64,000 bases of DNA, taken from contig VGBL01000001.1 in assembly GCA_016870515.1 (NCBI GenBank), positions 141,479 to 205,478 on the forward strand, read 5' to 3'. The notes beneath the pieces are model-generated. The model ran no database searches, was not told the DNA's origin, and saw nothing but the letters and a program-made list of their open reading frames with translations. Below are positions 57,338-64,000 of this stretch, in pieces. Made by a program: the position numbers and the translations under genes. Within the stretch, counting starts at the first letter, position 1. Each line of letters begins with the position of its first letter. Source of the DNA: Actinomycetota bacterium (lineage in GTDB: Bacteria > Actinomycetota > Actinomycetes > S36-B12).

Positions 57338-58248
57338 CAGCGCAAGGCGAAAGCCAGTGCCTCCACCTGGGAGGCAATTGCCCGCTGGCCTACCGACGAG
57401 TCGGGCAGAAGTCCGTCGAATCCGTGCACGGTTCCGCCGAAGCGCCGGAGGGTCGTCGGGACTCCGGCAGCCGACAATGCCCAGGCGTAGGCAGTGCCCT
57501 CATCGCGCAGTACGTCGTACTCCGCCACCACGACATGGGCGGGTGCAACGTCGCGATGATCGGGCGACAGCGCCGGTGCCGCGTGGTCGGGCGGATCACT
57601 GAGCTGCTCGCCGAGATAGTGCTCCCACATGGCGATCACCGCCTCGCGCGACAGCGTCGGCGAGGCCCCGTGAGCCGAGTGGTCCGGGTCATCGACATGC
57701 ATGGCCCGTGGGTCCACGACCGGACAGCTCAGGGACTGCAGGAGGAGCGGGATCCCGGCGTCACGAGCCCGCAGTGCCAGCGACGCAGCGAGGCACGCGC
57801 CCGCGCTGCTGCCATGCACGGCGACCCGGTCGGTCTCGGTGCCAACCACCGCATCGAGCACGGCCATGCAGTCGTCGAGCGCCGCCGGAGCGTGATGCTC
57901 CGGTGAGAGCCGGTAGGCCACGCTCACGGTGATGATGCCGTGCTGGACCGCCAGGGGGACAGCGATGTGCTCGGCCCCCAGGGGATGTCCGACGATGAAG
58001 GCGCCGCCATGCATCGCAATCACCACGGGGGCGCGACGAGGTTGCGGTGGCGACCAGACGAGGACGTCGATGCCGTTGATGCGCGCTGACTCCAGTCGCA
58101 CGTCGGGGTGGGTCCGCACGGGCTGGGGACCGCCACGATCCGCCATGTAATCGGCATAGATGGCGCGCACAGCGTCGACGTCGCGCGGGTCGACGTCCGG
58201 GGCCGGGTATGCCTGGACCCACGCGGCAATCTCGGGATCGAGGGTCAC
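57334..58248 (-). CDS. HSL-type (family IV) esterase/lipase
   Basis: A 304-residue alpha/beta hydrolase-3: oxyanion motif MHGGAFIVGH, nucleophile GSSAGACLAA, the acid Asp in AEYDVLRDEG and the catalytic His in GTVHGFDG. It hydrolyses short-chain esters. GTG start with GACTCT six bases upstream; its leader meets the LysR relic. Confidence 0.9.
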   Translation of the reverse strand: MTLDPEIAAWVQAYPAPDVDPRDVDAVRAIYADYMADRGGPQPVRTHPDVRLESARINGIDVLVWSPPQPRRAPVVIAMHGGAFIVGHPLGAEHIAVPLAVQHGIITVSVAYRLSPEHHAPAALDDCMAVLDAVVGTETDRVAVHGSSAGACLAASLALRARDAGIPLLLQSLSCPVVDPRAMHVDDPDHSAHGASPTLSREAVIAMWEHYLGEQLSDPPDHAAPALSPDHRDVAPAHVVVAEYDVLRDEGTAYAWALSAAGVPTTLRRFGGTVHGFDGLLPDSSVGQRAIASQVEALAFALRC

Positions 58249-58254
58249 TCCCTC

Positions 58255-58260
58255 AGAGTC
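58255..58260 (-). promoter_or_regulatory. Leaderless -10-like element (GACTCT), esterase gene
   Basis: GACTCT on the minus strand, six bases before GTG 58248. Confidence 0.35.
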
Positions 58261-58303
58261 TCAAAATCTTCAGCGCCGAGTGTGCAGCTGTGCCAAGTCG
58301 CTC

Positions 58304-58859
58304 CCCATGGAGAGACGGCACAGGCGACGAGCGCGAAGGCTCGCTCGCGGGCGGCTACCGGCTCAGCCGGGTCGACGAGGGCCTCAACGGGCACGGGGGA
58401 GTCGACGATTCGCTCCTCGACACCGTTGATCTGGGCACGGATCCATTCTTGGCGGTCCTGCCTCGACGCTCCCCCTACACCGAGAGCGGCCGCGTGACAC
58501 TGCGCGAGGTGGAGCAGATGGGCTTAATCGGCGAGCACCACGGAAGTGCACAACGCTACATCGACGATGCCTTGCATCAGCACGGCATCGCGCCGCGCTA
58601 CGTCTACCGGACCAACGACAATGGCGCGATGCGGGCGATGGTTCGCAGTGGCCTCGGGGCGGCGATGATGCCGCAGCTCGCTATCGCATCCCACGACCCC
58701 GACGTGGTGATCCTGCCGACCACTCCCGCCATAGCACCACGCTTCATCGTGCTGGCGCTGCCCCGCAAGCCTCTGCGCACTCCGGCGGCCGAATGGTTCG
58801 CGGAGATTGCTCGGGAGGTATGCGCAGAACGCCTCGGTCCTGCCCGGGGATCCGGCTGA
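58304..58859 (+). pseudogene. LysR-type regulator relic (substrate-binding half only)
   Basis: The frame carries the second part of a LysR effector-binding domain (DPFLAVLPRRSPYTESGRVT, MGLIGEHHGSAQRYIDDALH, MRAMVRSGLGAAMMPQLAIA) through a normal C-terminus. The N-terminal helix-turn-helix and the first third of the effector domain are missing, there is no credible start codon or Shine-Dalgarno sequence, and the upstream sequence is occupied by an esterase gene on the other strand. It is a truncated pseudogene; the exact 5' border is uncertain. Confidence 0.7.
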
Positions 58860-58901
58860 GCCGGCGGGTTACCCTCGACGCACGCTGACGTTGGGAGACA
58901 C

Positions 58902-59618
58902 ATGCGTAGCTGGAGCGTGTACGCCGCGGCCGCTGCCGTGACGGCCAGCCTCACCCTGGTCGCGCAAACGGCATCGGCCTCTGTGGAGAGGCGCGACGTG
59001 CTCTCCCTCCTACGCGCCCTTACGGTCGCGCCGGAGGCGAACTCCGGCTACGACCGCGACCTCTTTCCCCACTGGGACTACCTCGGCGACGACTGCGACG
59101 TTCGCGATGCCGTGCTCATCGCCGAGGCCCGCAGCGGGCCGGAGACCGGCGACTCCTGCCCTGTCGGAGCCGGGCGCTGGGTTTCCGCCTTCGACGGAGT
59201 GAGTGTCCGCAACCCCTCCGACCTAGACGTCGATCACCTCGTGCCTCTGGCCGAGGCATGGGGCTCCGGGGCACGCACCTGGTCGACGGCGATTCGTGAG
59301 CAGTTTGCCAACGATCTCGGCTATGCCAAGACCCTCATCGCCGTCACGGCGTCCAGCAACCGCTCCAAGGGCGACCAGGATCCATCCGAGTGGCTGCCTA
59401 GCCGCACGAGCTACCGATGCACCTACGTCTCGTCGTGGATCGGGGTGAAATACCGATGGCGACTCAGCATCGACTCGCAAGAGGAGGCGGCCCTGCGCGT
59501 GATCGCCACGGCCTGCGGCAATCCGAAGATCGCTGTGCCCGCGCGCGCTAGGAGTGCTGCCGGAAGAAGTCACCACAGTCGCGATCGCGATAACTCATGG
59601 ACACGCCATCGGCCATGA
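58902..59618 (+). CDS. Secreted HNH endonuclease family protein (DUF1524-like)
   Basis: A 238-residue exported nuclease: signal peptide 1-27 (VYAAAAAVTASLTLVAQTAS), then a domain with SDLDVDHLVPLAEAWGSGA, the D-H core of a beta-beta-alpha metal site, and TASSNRSKGDQDPSEWLP, the N-x3-K/D segment that completes it. Four cysteines (DDCD, DSCP, YRCT, TACG) can form two disulfides. Such proteins are common exported DNases of actinobacteria. GGAG lies four bases before the ATG. The last 71 bases overlap the convergent gene. Confidence 0.87.
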   Translation: MRSWSVYAAAAAVTASLTLVAQTASASVERRDVLSLLRALTVAPEANSGYDRDLFPHWDYLGDDCDVRDAVLIAEARSGPETGDSCPVGAGRWVSAFDGVSVRNPSDLDVDHLVPLAEAWGSGARTWSTAIREQFANDLGYAKTLIAVTASSNRSKGDQDPSEWLPSRTSYRCTYVSSWIGVKYRWRLSIDSQEEAALRVIATACGNPKIAVPARARSAAGRSHHSRDRDNSWTRHRP

Positions 59619-60030
59619 GCGCGAGGGCGTAGTCGCGCACTGAGTGGTAGGCCTCGTGCTCGTCGAACAGCCACAGGGACCGACCGCACTTCTCCAGCCG
59701 GATCGGCCACTTCTGCCAGACCTGGTCTGGATCGATCTCCTCGATGAAGCGTCGGGTGTCAAGATCCCATCCCCACGACCGAACCAGAATCCGCGCACCA
59801 TCGAGATAGTCGGGGAGGTAACCGGGCGTCGCCTTGAGCTCGGCGACCTCGGCGGGGCCCACGGCGTAGGCATCACCGAAGCTGCTGGGCACATCGATCG
59901 GAAACATCCACCAGTCGTAGTGCGCGTCGTGAATGCGCATCCACTGATGGGATGCGGTGGCTGCCCGGAATATCGACAGCGTCTCCGCCTGCTTGCGCAC
60001 GATCTCTGCGCACCCGACGAAATCACCCAT
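59548..60030 (-). CDS. Conserved-looking protein of unknown function
   Basis: A 160-residue cytoplasmic protein without signal or membrane segment. It is rich in Trp, Asp and His (HQWMRIHDAHYDWWMFPIDV, ARILVRSWGWDLDTRRFIEE, QVWQKWPIRLEKCGRSLWLF) with a final CGDFFRQHS. I do not recognise the family. TACCGT lies exactly six bases before the ATG at 60030, which supports expression. Its end overlaps the secreted nuclease gene by 71 bases on the other strand, which is unusually long here. Confidence 0.7.
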   Translation of the reverse strand: MGDFVGCAEIVRKQAETLSIFRAATASHQWMRIHDAHYDWWMFPIDVPSSFGDAYAVGPAEVAELKATPGYLPDYLDGARILVRSWGWDLDTRRFIEEIDPDQVWQKWPIRLEKCGRSLWLFDEHEAYHSVRDYALALMADGVSMSYRDRDCGDFFRQHS

Positions 60031-60036
60031 AACTCA

Positions 60037-60042
60037 ACGGTA
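60037..60042 (-). promoter_or_regulatory. Leaderless -10 element (TACCGT), 160-residue protein gene
   Basis: TACCGT on the minus strand, six bases before ATG 60030. Confidence 0.5.
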
Positions 60043-60059
60043 GGGCTGGCAAACGTCGA

Positions 60060-61847
60060 TTAGAAGGGGATGTCGTCATCGACGACGATGACCGCCTCTG
60101 CATAGGAGAGCAGCGCCACGCGCGACGGCCCGGCGGGATCGCTTGGCCCCTCGTCGGGCGTGATGACGGCCGTCTGTCGGGCCACACACCAGGTGGACAC
60201 GGGGCACCATGTGCACCAGGACCCCGGGTGGGGGGTCGGCTCGGTGTAGAGGATGCGATCGATCGCGTCTGCGAGGACCGCTCGCGCTGCTAGGACCGTG
60301 CTTGAGTCACCCGCATCGAAGGTGCGGACCTCACATTCCTCAGCAGACAGCAGCTCGAGTTCGATACGCGCGGGCCGCGCAGGACGCACCGCTCCTGACA
60401 CCGGGTCAAGGCCATCGGCGACGAGACACAGCGACATGGCCACCTGGGGATAGCGCTCGAAGACGTCGGCGGCGGTGCCCCCGACGGCCGCCTCGGCGAC
60501 CGTCTTGGTCTCGCGCACCACGACACCCTCGGGGAACTCCACCACGAGGTCGGTGCGCGTGCTCGCAACGATGTCGATGTCGGTATCCCATGCGGTGAGC
60601 GTGTGCTCGGGATAGGCAGCGATGACGTCGGTGCGTGCCAGGGGGCACTCGTGAAGGTGCTGCAGGAGGTAGGGCCGCCATGCGGCGTATTGCTCCCTGC
60701 TCCAGCCCAGGCCTTCGGCCACATCGCCCACGCCATCGGTCGCCACAGGCAGGTCATCAGCAGCACAGCCCATGAGCCGGCCATGAGCGGCCTCGAGCCA
60801 CGCATGGATGGCGACACCGCGGGTCATGGCCGACGTCGACTCGCGTCGAACGCGCGGCAGCCCCAGGTCGCGCGACAGGTGGGTCTGCCACGTGCACACA
60901 CGGCTGGCGACGAGGTCGTGGGGGCTCACCGCGCGCGTCCAGGTGGAGGGACCGGCAACCCCGAGCACACCGGGCAGCCGCGCAATGCCCGGGCATTCCC
61001 AGCGCAAACTGCACGACGCACAGCGGGAGCCGGGGTTGTATGCGGCGCCGCCGAGCACGTGGAGATTGCCGCTCACGGCCTCGGTGAACGCTTCGAGTGC
61101 ATCATCGAGCGGTGAGTCGTGCAGCAGCGCTTGGGTCGAGTCGAGAAGTCCGATCTCACGAACGCGCACGGTGGTACCGGCTCGAGGCTGGCCCAGCGCC
61201 GGCTGCCATGAAACGTGCCACGGCTGGCCATCGGTGCGTGCCACGGCCTCCGCCGCCACGCGCGCATAGACGGCCACGTAGGCATCGCTGCGCTCCCGGC
61301 GACCCGCGTCATCCCACGTGAGTATGTGGAATTCGCGCACGGTGCTGTCTTGGGCGACGTGAAGCAGGCCCCAGCCGGACCATTCGACGCGTGGCTCCTC
61401 ACCGACAGCCTCGTCGACGGCGAAGAACTCGCGAACGACGGTCTGGGCGGGAAGATCGCCAGATGCGCGCAACTGGTCGAGCATCGCGAAATAGGAAGTC
61501 AGGGCGGTTGATGCCACTTCGCGCATGGCATCGGGCACCGCGCTCTTGGACTCTGAAATCACCGATGACAGGGCCGTCTGCGGGTCTATGCCCTGCGCCA
61601 AGGCGCGCAGGGCGGCATCGCGGACGAGCCCGAGAGGGAAGCTGGCGGTCGGCGGGTAGGTGATGCGCAGGTTGGGATCACGGTCGGGTCGGGTGCCGGG
61701 CCGCGCCTTCGCGGCGATCTGCGCTGGGCACTCCCAGCGATCGTCGCCACGCAGGTGGGCCGCGCTGATGCGCAGGAAGTCCTCACCTACGCGCGTCGGC
61801 CACGGTGGTGTCCAGGCCGGTATCTGGGCGCGGCGTTCACTCGCCAT
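60060..61847 (-). CDS. Two-domain PD-(D/E)XK nuclease, RecB-like
   Basis: A 595-residue protein built of two nuclease-like halves. The second half (about 270-595) is complete: RGVAIHAWLEAAH, RTDLVVEFPEGVVVRETKT with the D and E-x-K catalytic residues, YPQVAMSLCLV, and the Cys group CTWCPVSTWC. The first half has matching end pieces (RWECPAQIAAK and CASCSLRWECPG) but no D/ExK, so it looks inactive. Cys placement fits a 4Fe-4S cluster in each half, as in AddB/Cas4. The start at ATG 61847 overlaps the second nuclease gene by 11 bases; an in-frame GTG 15 bases upstream is possible. Confidence 0.72.
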   Translation of the reverse strand: MASERRAQIPAWTPPWPTRVGEDFLRISAAHLRGDDRWECPAQIAAKARPGTRPDRDPNLRITYPPTASFPLGLVRDAALRALAQGIDPQTALSSVISESKSAVPDAMREVASTALTSYFAMLDQLRASGDLPAQTVVREFFAVDEAVGEEPRVEWSGWGLLHVAQDSTVREFHILTWDDAGRRERSDAYVAVYARVAAEAVARTDGQPWHVSWQPALGQPRAGTTVRVREIGLLDSTQALLHDSPLDDALEAFTEAVSGNLHVLGGAAYNPGSRCASCSLRWECPGIARLPGVLGVAGPSTWTRAVSPHDLVASRVCTWQTHLSRDLGLPRVRRESTSAMTRGVAIHAWLEAAHGRLMGCAADDLPVATDGVGDVAEGLGWSREQYAAWRPYLLQHLHECPLARTDVIAAYPEHTLTAWDTDIDIVASTRTDLVVEFPEGVVVRETKTVAEAAVGGTAADVFERYPQVAMSLCLVADGLDPVSGAVRPARPARIELELLSAEECEVRTFDAGDSSTVLAARAVLADAIDRILYTEPTPHPGSWCTWCPVSTWCVARQTAVITPDEGPSDPAGPSRVALLSYAEAVIVVDDDIPF

Positions 61848-62712
61848 TGGGCTCGCTAGCACGGCGGGTGAGTCCTGCCTTCAGCAGGATGTCGTTGCTC
61901 TGCTCACCGCCGGGCGGCGGACAGTTGGACCGCTGCGCTGGGCAGGCCGCACGGAAGTCGCAGTAGTTGCACAGGGGGCCGGTGCGCGCTTCCCACAATC
62001 CTGCTGTCGACATGCGGTCGCGCTCGGTGTGGGCGGTTTCGAGATCATCGAGCGCCCGGTGCAGGGCGGCGGGGTAGACCGGCCGCGTCACTTGGCGCGG
62101 GTCCTTGAGATAGAGGAGTTCGACTTCGGCCACCGGCTCGTCGAGCTCCTGCAAGGCAGCGGCATAGAGCAACTGCTGGCGCCAGTAGCCCCACCAGAAG
62201 CGCGGCTTAGGGGCGCCGGTCTTGTAGTCGGTGATGCGCAAGCCCACATCGGACACCGCGATGCGGTCGATGTGGCCCAGGAAGGGCAGTCCGCGCAGGT
62301 CGGCATCGACCCGCCGCTCGAGGCCGTCGGGAGCGACCTCAATCTCGGCGGGTGCCTCGGTCTGCCAGTACGCCGTCATCGAGGCAGCGGCACCCTCGCG
62401 GATCTCTGCCTCGTCGAGCCCCTGGTCCTCGACGAGGGCCAGCTCGTTGATGAGCGAGCGTGCGAGGAACTCATCGCCCCGAACCGGAACGCGCTCCTCG
62501 GGGGGCAGGGCGAGCAACTGCTCAAGCGCCTCGTGCACCGCACGACCGACCACGAGCGCGGTCGTCGATGGCGTCTCCCATCGCTCGACCTTCTGCCACC
62601 AGTAGCGAAGCGGACAGTCGTGGAACTGGCCGATCGCGGTGGCCGACCAGGGGCGGCCGGGTGCAGGCGCGCCGTCGACACGCACCTCGGCGGTCTTGCG
62701 GTTGCCGGCCAT
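61837..62712 (-). CDS. RecB family PD-(D/E)XK nuclease with Fe-S cysteine set
   Basis: A 291-residue RecB/Cas4-like exonuclease. WSATAIGQFHDCPLRYWWQ is the first Cys and helix; VVGRAVHEALEQLL has the conserved H; GHIDRIAVSD and ITDYKTGAP give the D...D-x-K core; QLLYAAAL is the QxxxY motif; CNYCDFRAACP supplies three more cysteines for a 4Fe-4S cluster. No cas genes or helicase are nearby. ATG start with CATGCT six bases upstream; coupled to the two-domain nuclease downstream. Confidence 0.87.
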   Translation of the reverse strand: MAGNRKTAEVRVDGAPAPGRPWSATAIGQFHDCPLRYWWQKVERWETPSTTALVVGRAVHEALEQLLALPPEERVPVRGDEFLARSLINELALVEDQGLDEAEIREGAAASMTAYWQTEAPAEIEVAPDGLERRVDADLRGLPFLGHIDRIAVSDVGLRITDYKTGAPKPRFWWGYWRQQLLYAAALQELDEPVAEVELLYLKDPRQVTRPVYPAALHRALDDLETAHTERDRMSTAGLWEARTGPLCNYCDFRAACPAQRSNCPPPGGEQSNDILLKAGLTRRASEPNGE

Positions 62713-62718
62713 GCCCCG

Positions 62719-62724
62719 AGCATG
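62719..62724 (-). promoter_or_regulatory. Leaderless -10-like element (CATGCT), nuclease pair
   Basis: CATGCT on the minus strand, six bases before ATG 62712. Confidence 0.35.
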
Positions 62725-62758
62725 TCAGGCGGGTCCGACACCGAGGGCTACGACACGG

Positions 62759-62764
62759 CACACT
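62759..62764 (+). promoter_or_regulatory. Leaderless -10-like element (CACACT), PH-like protein gene
   Basis: CACACT, six bases, then GTG 62771. The same GACACGGCACACTGA string also precedes the glucokinase gene at 14528-14542. Confidence 0.4.
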
Positions 62765-62770
62765 GACGGG

Positions 62771-63121
62771 GTGGCGACCCTCGTGCTGAAGCCGGATGAA
62801 CTCCAGGTGCGACTGAGCGCATGGGAGCGCCTGGGCACATTCCAACGCGACTTCGCCATTCCGTGGGATCTCATCGACTCGGCGCGCGTCATCAAGGACA
62901 TGTGGCGCAATATCTTGGGATGGCGCTGGCCCGGTCTCGGCGTTCCTCATGTGGTGCTCATCGGCCGCACGGTCTATCGAGACGGTCGAGACTTCTGCGC
63001 GATCTACATGGACCGACCAGGAGTGATCCTCGAACTCCACGGCGCGCCCTATCGGCGACTTCTCATCAGCACGCCCAATGACGTGGCCAGCGCCATCATT
63101 CGCCGCGTCACGCAGGGATAG
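62771..63121 (+). CDS. Small protein with PH-like fold (hypothetical)
   Basis: A 116-residue cytoplasmic protein: LVLKPDELQVRLSAWERLG, then FAIPWDLIDSARVIKDMW, and strand pairs VVLIGRTVYRDGRDFCAIYM and GVILELHGAPYRRLLIS, closing with a helix (NDVASAIIRRV). The order of strands with a C-terminal helix is that of bacterial pleckstrin-homology-like proteins (bPH). No signal or membrane segment. The GTG start fits the -10 element. Confidence 0.7.
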   Translation: MATLVLKPDELQVRLSAWERLGTFQRDFAIPWDLIDSARVIKDMWRNILGWRWPGLGVPHVVLIGRTVYRDGRDFCAIYMDRPGVILELHGAPYRRLLISTPNDVASAIIRRVTQG

Positions 63122-63124
63122 AGT
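63119..63124 (+). promoter_or_regulatory. Leaderless -10 element (TAGAGT), VOC pseudogene
   Basis: TAGAGT, six bases, then GTG 63131: the promoter remains although the gene is broken. Confidence 0.4.
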
Positions 63125-63130
63125 GCGGCT

Positions 63131-63680
63131 GTGGCCGCTCACCAAAGGCCGTGCTGGATGGATACCACCGTCACCACATCAGCTGAGCGCGAAGGTCTCG
63201 TCGCCTTCCTGTGTGATCTCTTCGACTGGTCCGCCGAGGTCAACGGTCCTGACACCGACTACTACACGATGCTGCGAAGCAACGCCTCGACGTCTGTGCG
63301 GTTGGGCAACAGGAGCAAGCATCACCCGGCCGAAAACCTACCTGTCCACTGACGACATCTCAGTCAGCGCACGCCGTGTCGCCGACAACGGCAGCCGCGT
63401 GATCATGGGCCCCCGCACGGTGATGCGGGCCGACACGATCCCGATGTCCATTGAGCCGACCCGTGCCGTCCTCAGCCTCTGGCAGCGCGATCTCTTCTCC
63501 GGATTCCCCGACTCGATCGCGCCCGGACGCCCCGAGTGGTTCCACCATGGATCACAAGACCCGGATACGGCCGCAGCCTTCTACGCGCAGGTCATTGATC
63601 TTGTCCTGATGGGTAGTGATGGCGATACCCGGCGATGTCGGCATGCGCAGTCCCATGAGGTCGGTCCAGTTGAGCGATGA
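63131..63680 (+). pseudogene. VOC/glyoxalase family gene, frameshifted and truncated
   Basis: The first frame starts AAHQRPCWMDTTVTTSAERE, with LFDWSAEVNGPDTDYYTMLR, the start of a two-domain VOC protein, and breaks at about 63315-63335 (stop 63352). A second frame continues the fold: TYLSTDDISVSARRVADNGS, RVIMGPRTVM and the start of the second domain, PEWFHHGSQDPDTAAAFYAQ. It then runs into sequence of the opposite-strand hydrolase. One frameshift plus loss of the C-terminal domain. Confidence 0.75.
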
Positions 63681-63749
63681 GCCACCGAGGCCGTGCGCGT
63701 AGATGGTGCGCGTCGCCGTGGGATCGATTACGCCGCGGGAAGGGCGCAC
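63552..63749 (-). pseudogene. Alpha/beta hydrolase N-terminal fragment
   Basis: From GTG 63749 the frame reads RPSRGVIDPTATRTIYAHGL then GGSSLNWTDLMG, the first strand and oxyanion HGxG region of an alpha/beta hydrolase, and after about 30 residues ends in unrelated sequence. No nucleophile elbow is present. It starts within the end of the DCC gene, so it was once cotranscribed with it; the missing part was probably lost in the deletion that also cut the VOC gene. Confidence 0.6.
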
Positions 63750-64000
63750 GCGGGCGTGGAGCCAGGCAGCTTGTCGCGGTTGGCGGCGATCCACCTGTAG
63801 GTGCGATCGGCCACCCACGCCACGCCCGGCAGGTCGCCGATCGCGCCTGCGACCGGCCAGGGCACGGGGGCGGTGCGCAGCATCGCCATCACCGCCCGGC
63901 TGCCGGAGGTCACGCGCCGATCAGCATCGATGAACTGCACCGCCTGAGTGCACTCCTCGGGCGTGAGGTTGAACTGCGGAAGGTCGGTGCGCTGCCACGG
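63728..64000 (-). CDS. DCC family (DUF393) protein, C-terminal part
   Basis: The last 90 residues of a thiol-disulfide-oxidoreductase-like DCC protein; the N-terminus with the DxxCxxC motif is beyond the right edge. The visible part matches the family: LTPEECTQAVQFIDADRRVT, SGSRAVMAML, then VAWVADRTYRWIAANRDKLP and PACALPAA at the end. Confidence 0.75.
   Translation of the reverse strand, partial: PWQRTDLPQFNLTPEECTQAVQFIDADRRVTSGSRAVMAMLRTAPVPWPVAGAIGDLPGVAWVADRTYRWIAANRDKLPGSTPACALPAA

Noticed and set aside
60060..62712. Cas4-type adaptation nuclease
   Set aside because: The Fe-S nuclease looks Cas4-like, but no cas1, cas2 or array is present.
1..64000. CRISPR array, insertion sequence or prophage
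   Set aside because: No spaced direct repeats of CRISPR size, no transposase, integrase or phage structural gene seen; the only tandem array is the 36 bp unit without unique spacers.

Overview
This window comes from a high-GC actinobacterial chromosome, probably an actinomycete outside the model genera. Codon third positions are nearly all G or C, and GTG and TTG starts are common. It carries actinobacterial families such as a polyphosphate-glucokinase-like ROK kinase, DUF4446, DUF5926, DUF6421, DUF6457 and a GAP/Sap-type membrane protein. Many genes appear to be leaderless: a -10 element with A at position 2 and T at position 6 sits six or seven bases before the ATG/GTG. I cannot name the genus from sequence alone. 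Genes are tightly packed, mostly with 1-4 bp overlaps (ATGA, GTGA, TGATG), and there are no intact insertion sequences, phage genes or CRISPR arrays.

Layout. 1-5901: a polyamine-type ABC substrate-binding lipoprotein (cut by the left edge) and a TetR regulator face a four-gene operon of saccharopine-dehydrogenase-like reductase, MGT-type glycosyltransferase, SIS-domain protein and maltokinase-like phosphotransferase. 5903-9700: a coupled threonine aldolase / SDR / DUF6421 cassette. 9828-16883: alditol oxidase, small lipoprotein, GAP protein, amidase, Rieske protein, glucokinase, amidinohydrolase, a CrtO-like acyltransferase and three tRNAs (Arg-ACG, Ser-GCU, Ser-UGA). 16917-18891: an ECF sigma factor and its membrane-anchored partner. 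18955-27542: a seven-gene coupled operon encoding biotin-dependent acyl-CoA carboxylase (both subunits), AtuA, TetR, acyl-CoA dehydrogenase, enoyl-CoA hydratase and MobA. It resembles the acyclic terpene/branched acyl-CoA (Atu/Liu) pathway and has a perfect palindromic operator over its promoter. 27813-31154: a large secreted subtilase.

31163-43544: a tRNA-like relic, a small secreted peptide, molybdenum cofactor genes (moeA, DUF6457), a K+ channel, quinone reductase, HAD phosphatase, TrpB2, lipoprotein, serS, a SET-domain methyltransferase, a double GNAT, DUF4446 and DUF5926. 43537-55838: cell-surface and membrane functions, namely an OafA-type acyltransferase with SGNH domain, GlcD-like oxidase, two adjacent secreted proteins that share a domain (one fused to a polysaccharide deacetylase), a POT peptide transporter that needs a frameshift correction, RfbB, a CoA-transferase bearing a 4 x 36 bp in-frame tandem repeat, an epimerase, geranylgeranyl reductase and a CD225 protein. 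55917-64000: hydrolases, a secreted HNH nuclease, a pair of coupled RecB-like PD-(D/E)XK nucleases, and a decaying right end (LysR relic, frameshifted VOC gene and truncated hydrolase meeting at a deletion scar, then a DCC protein cut by the edge).

Best candidates for undescribed biology are the 1-5901 glyco-amine-type locus, the threonine aldolase/SDR/DUF6421 cassette with its extra N-terminal domain, the short dispersed element that lives in frame inside two CoA-metabolism genes, and the tandem PD-(D/E)XK nuclease pair.
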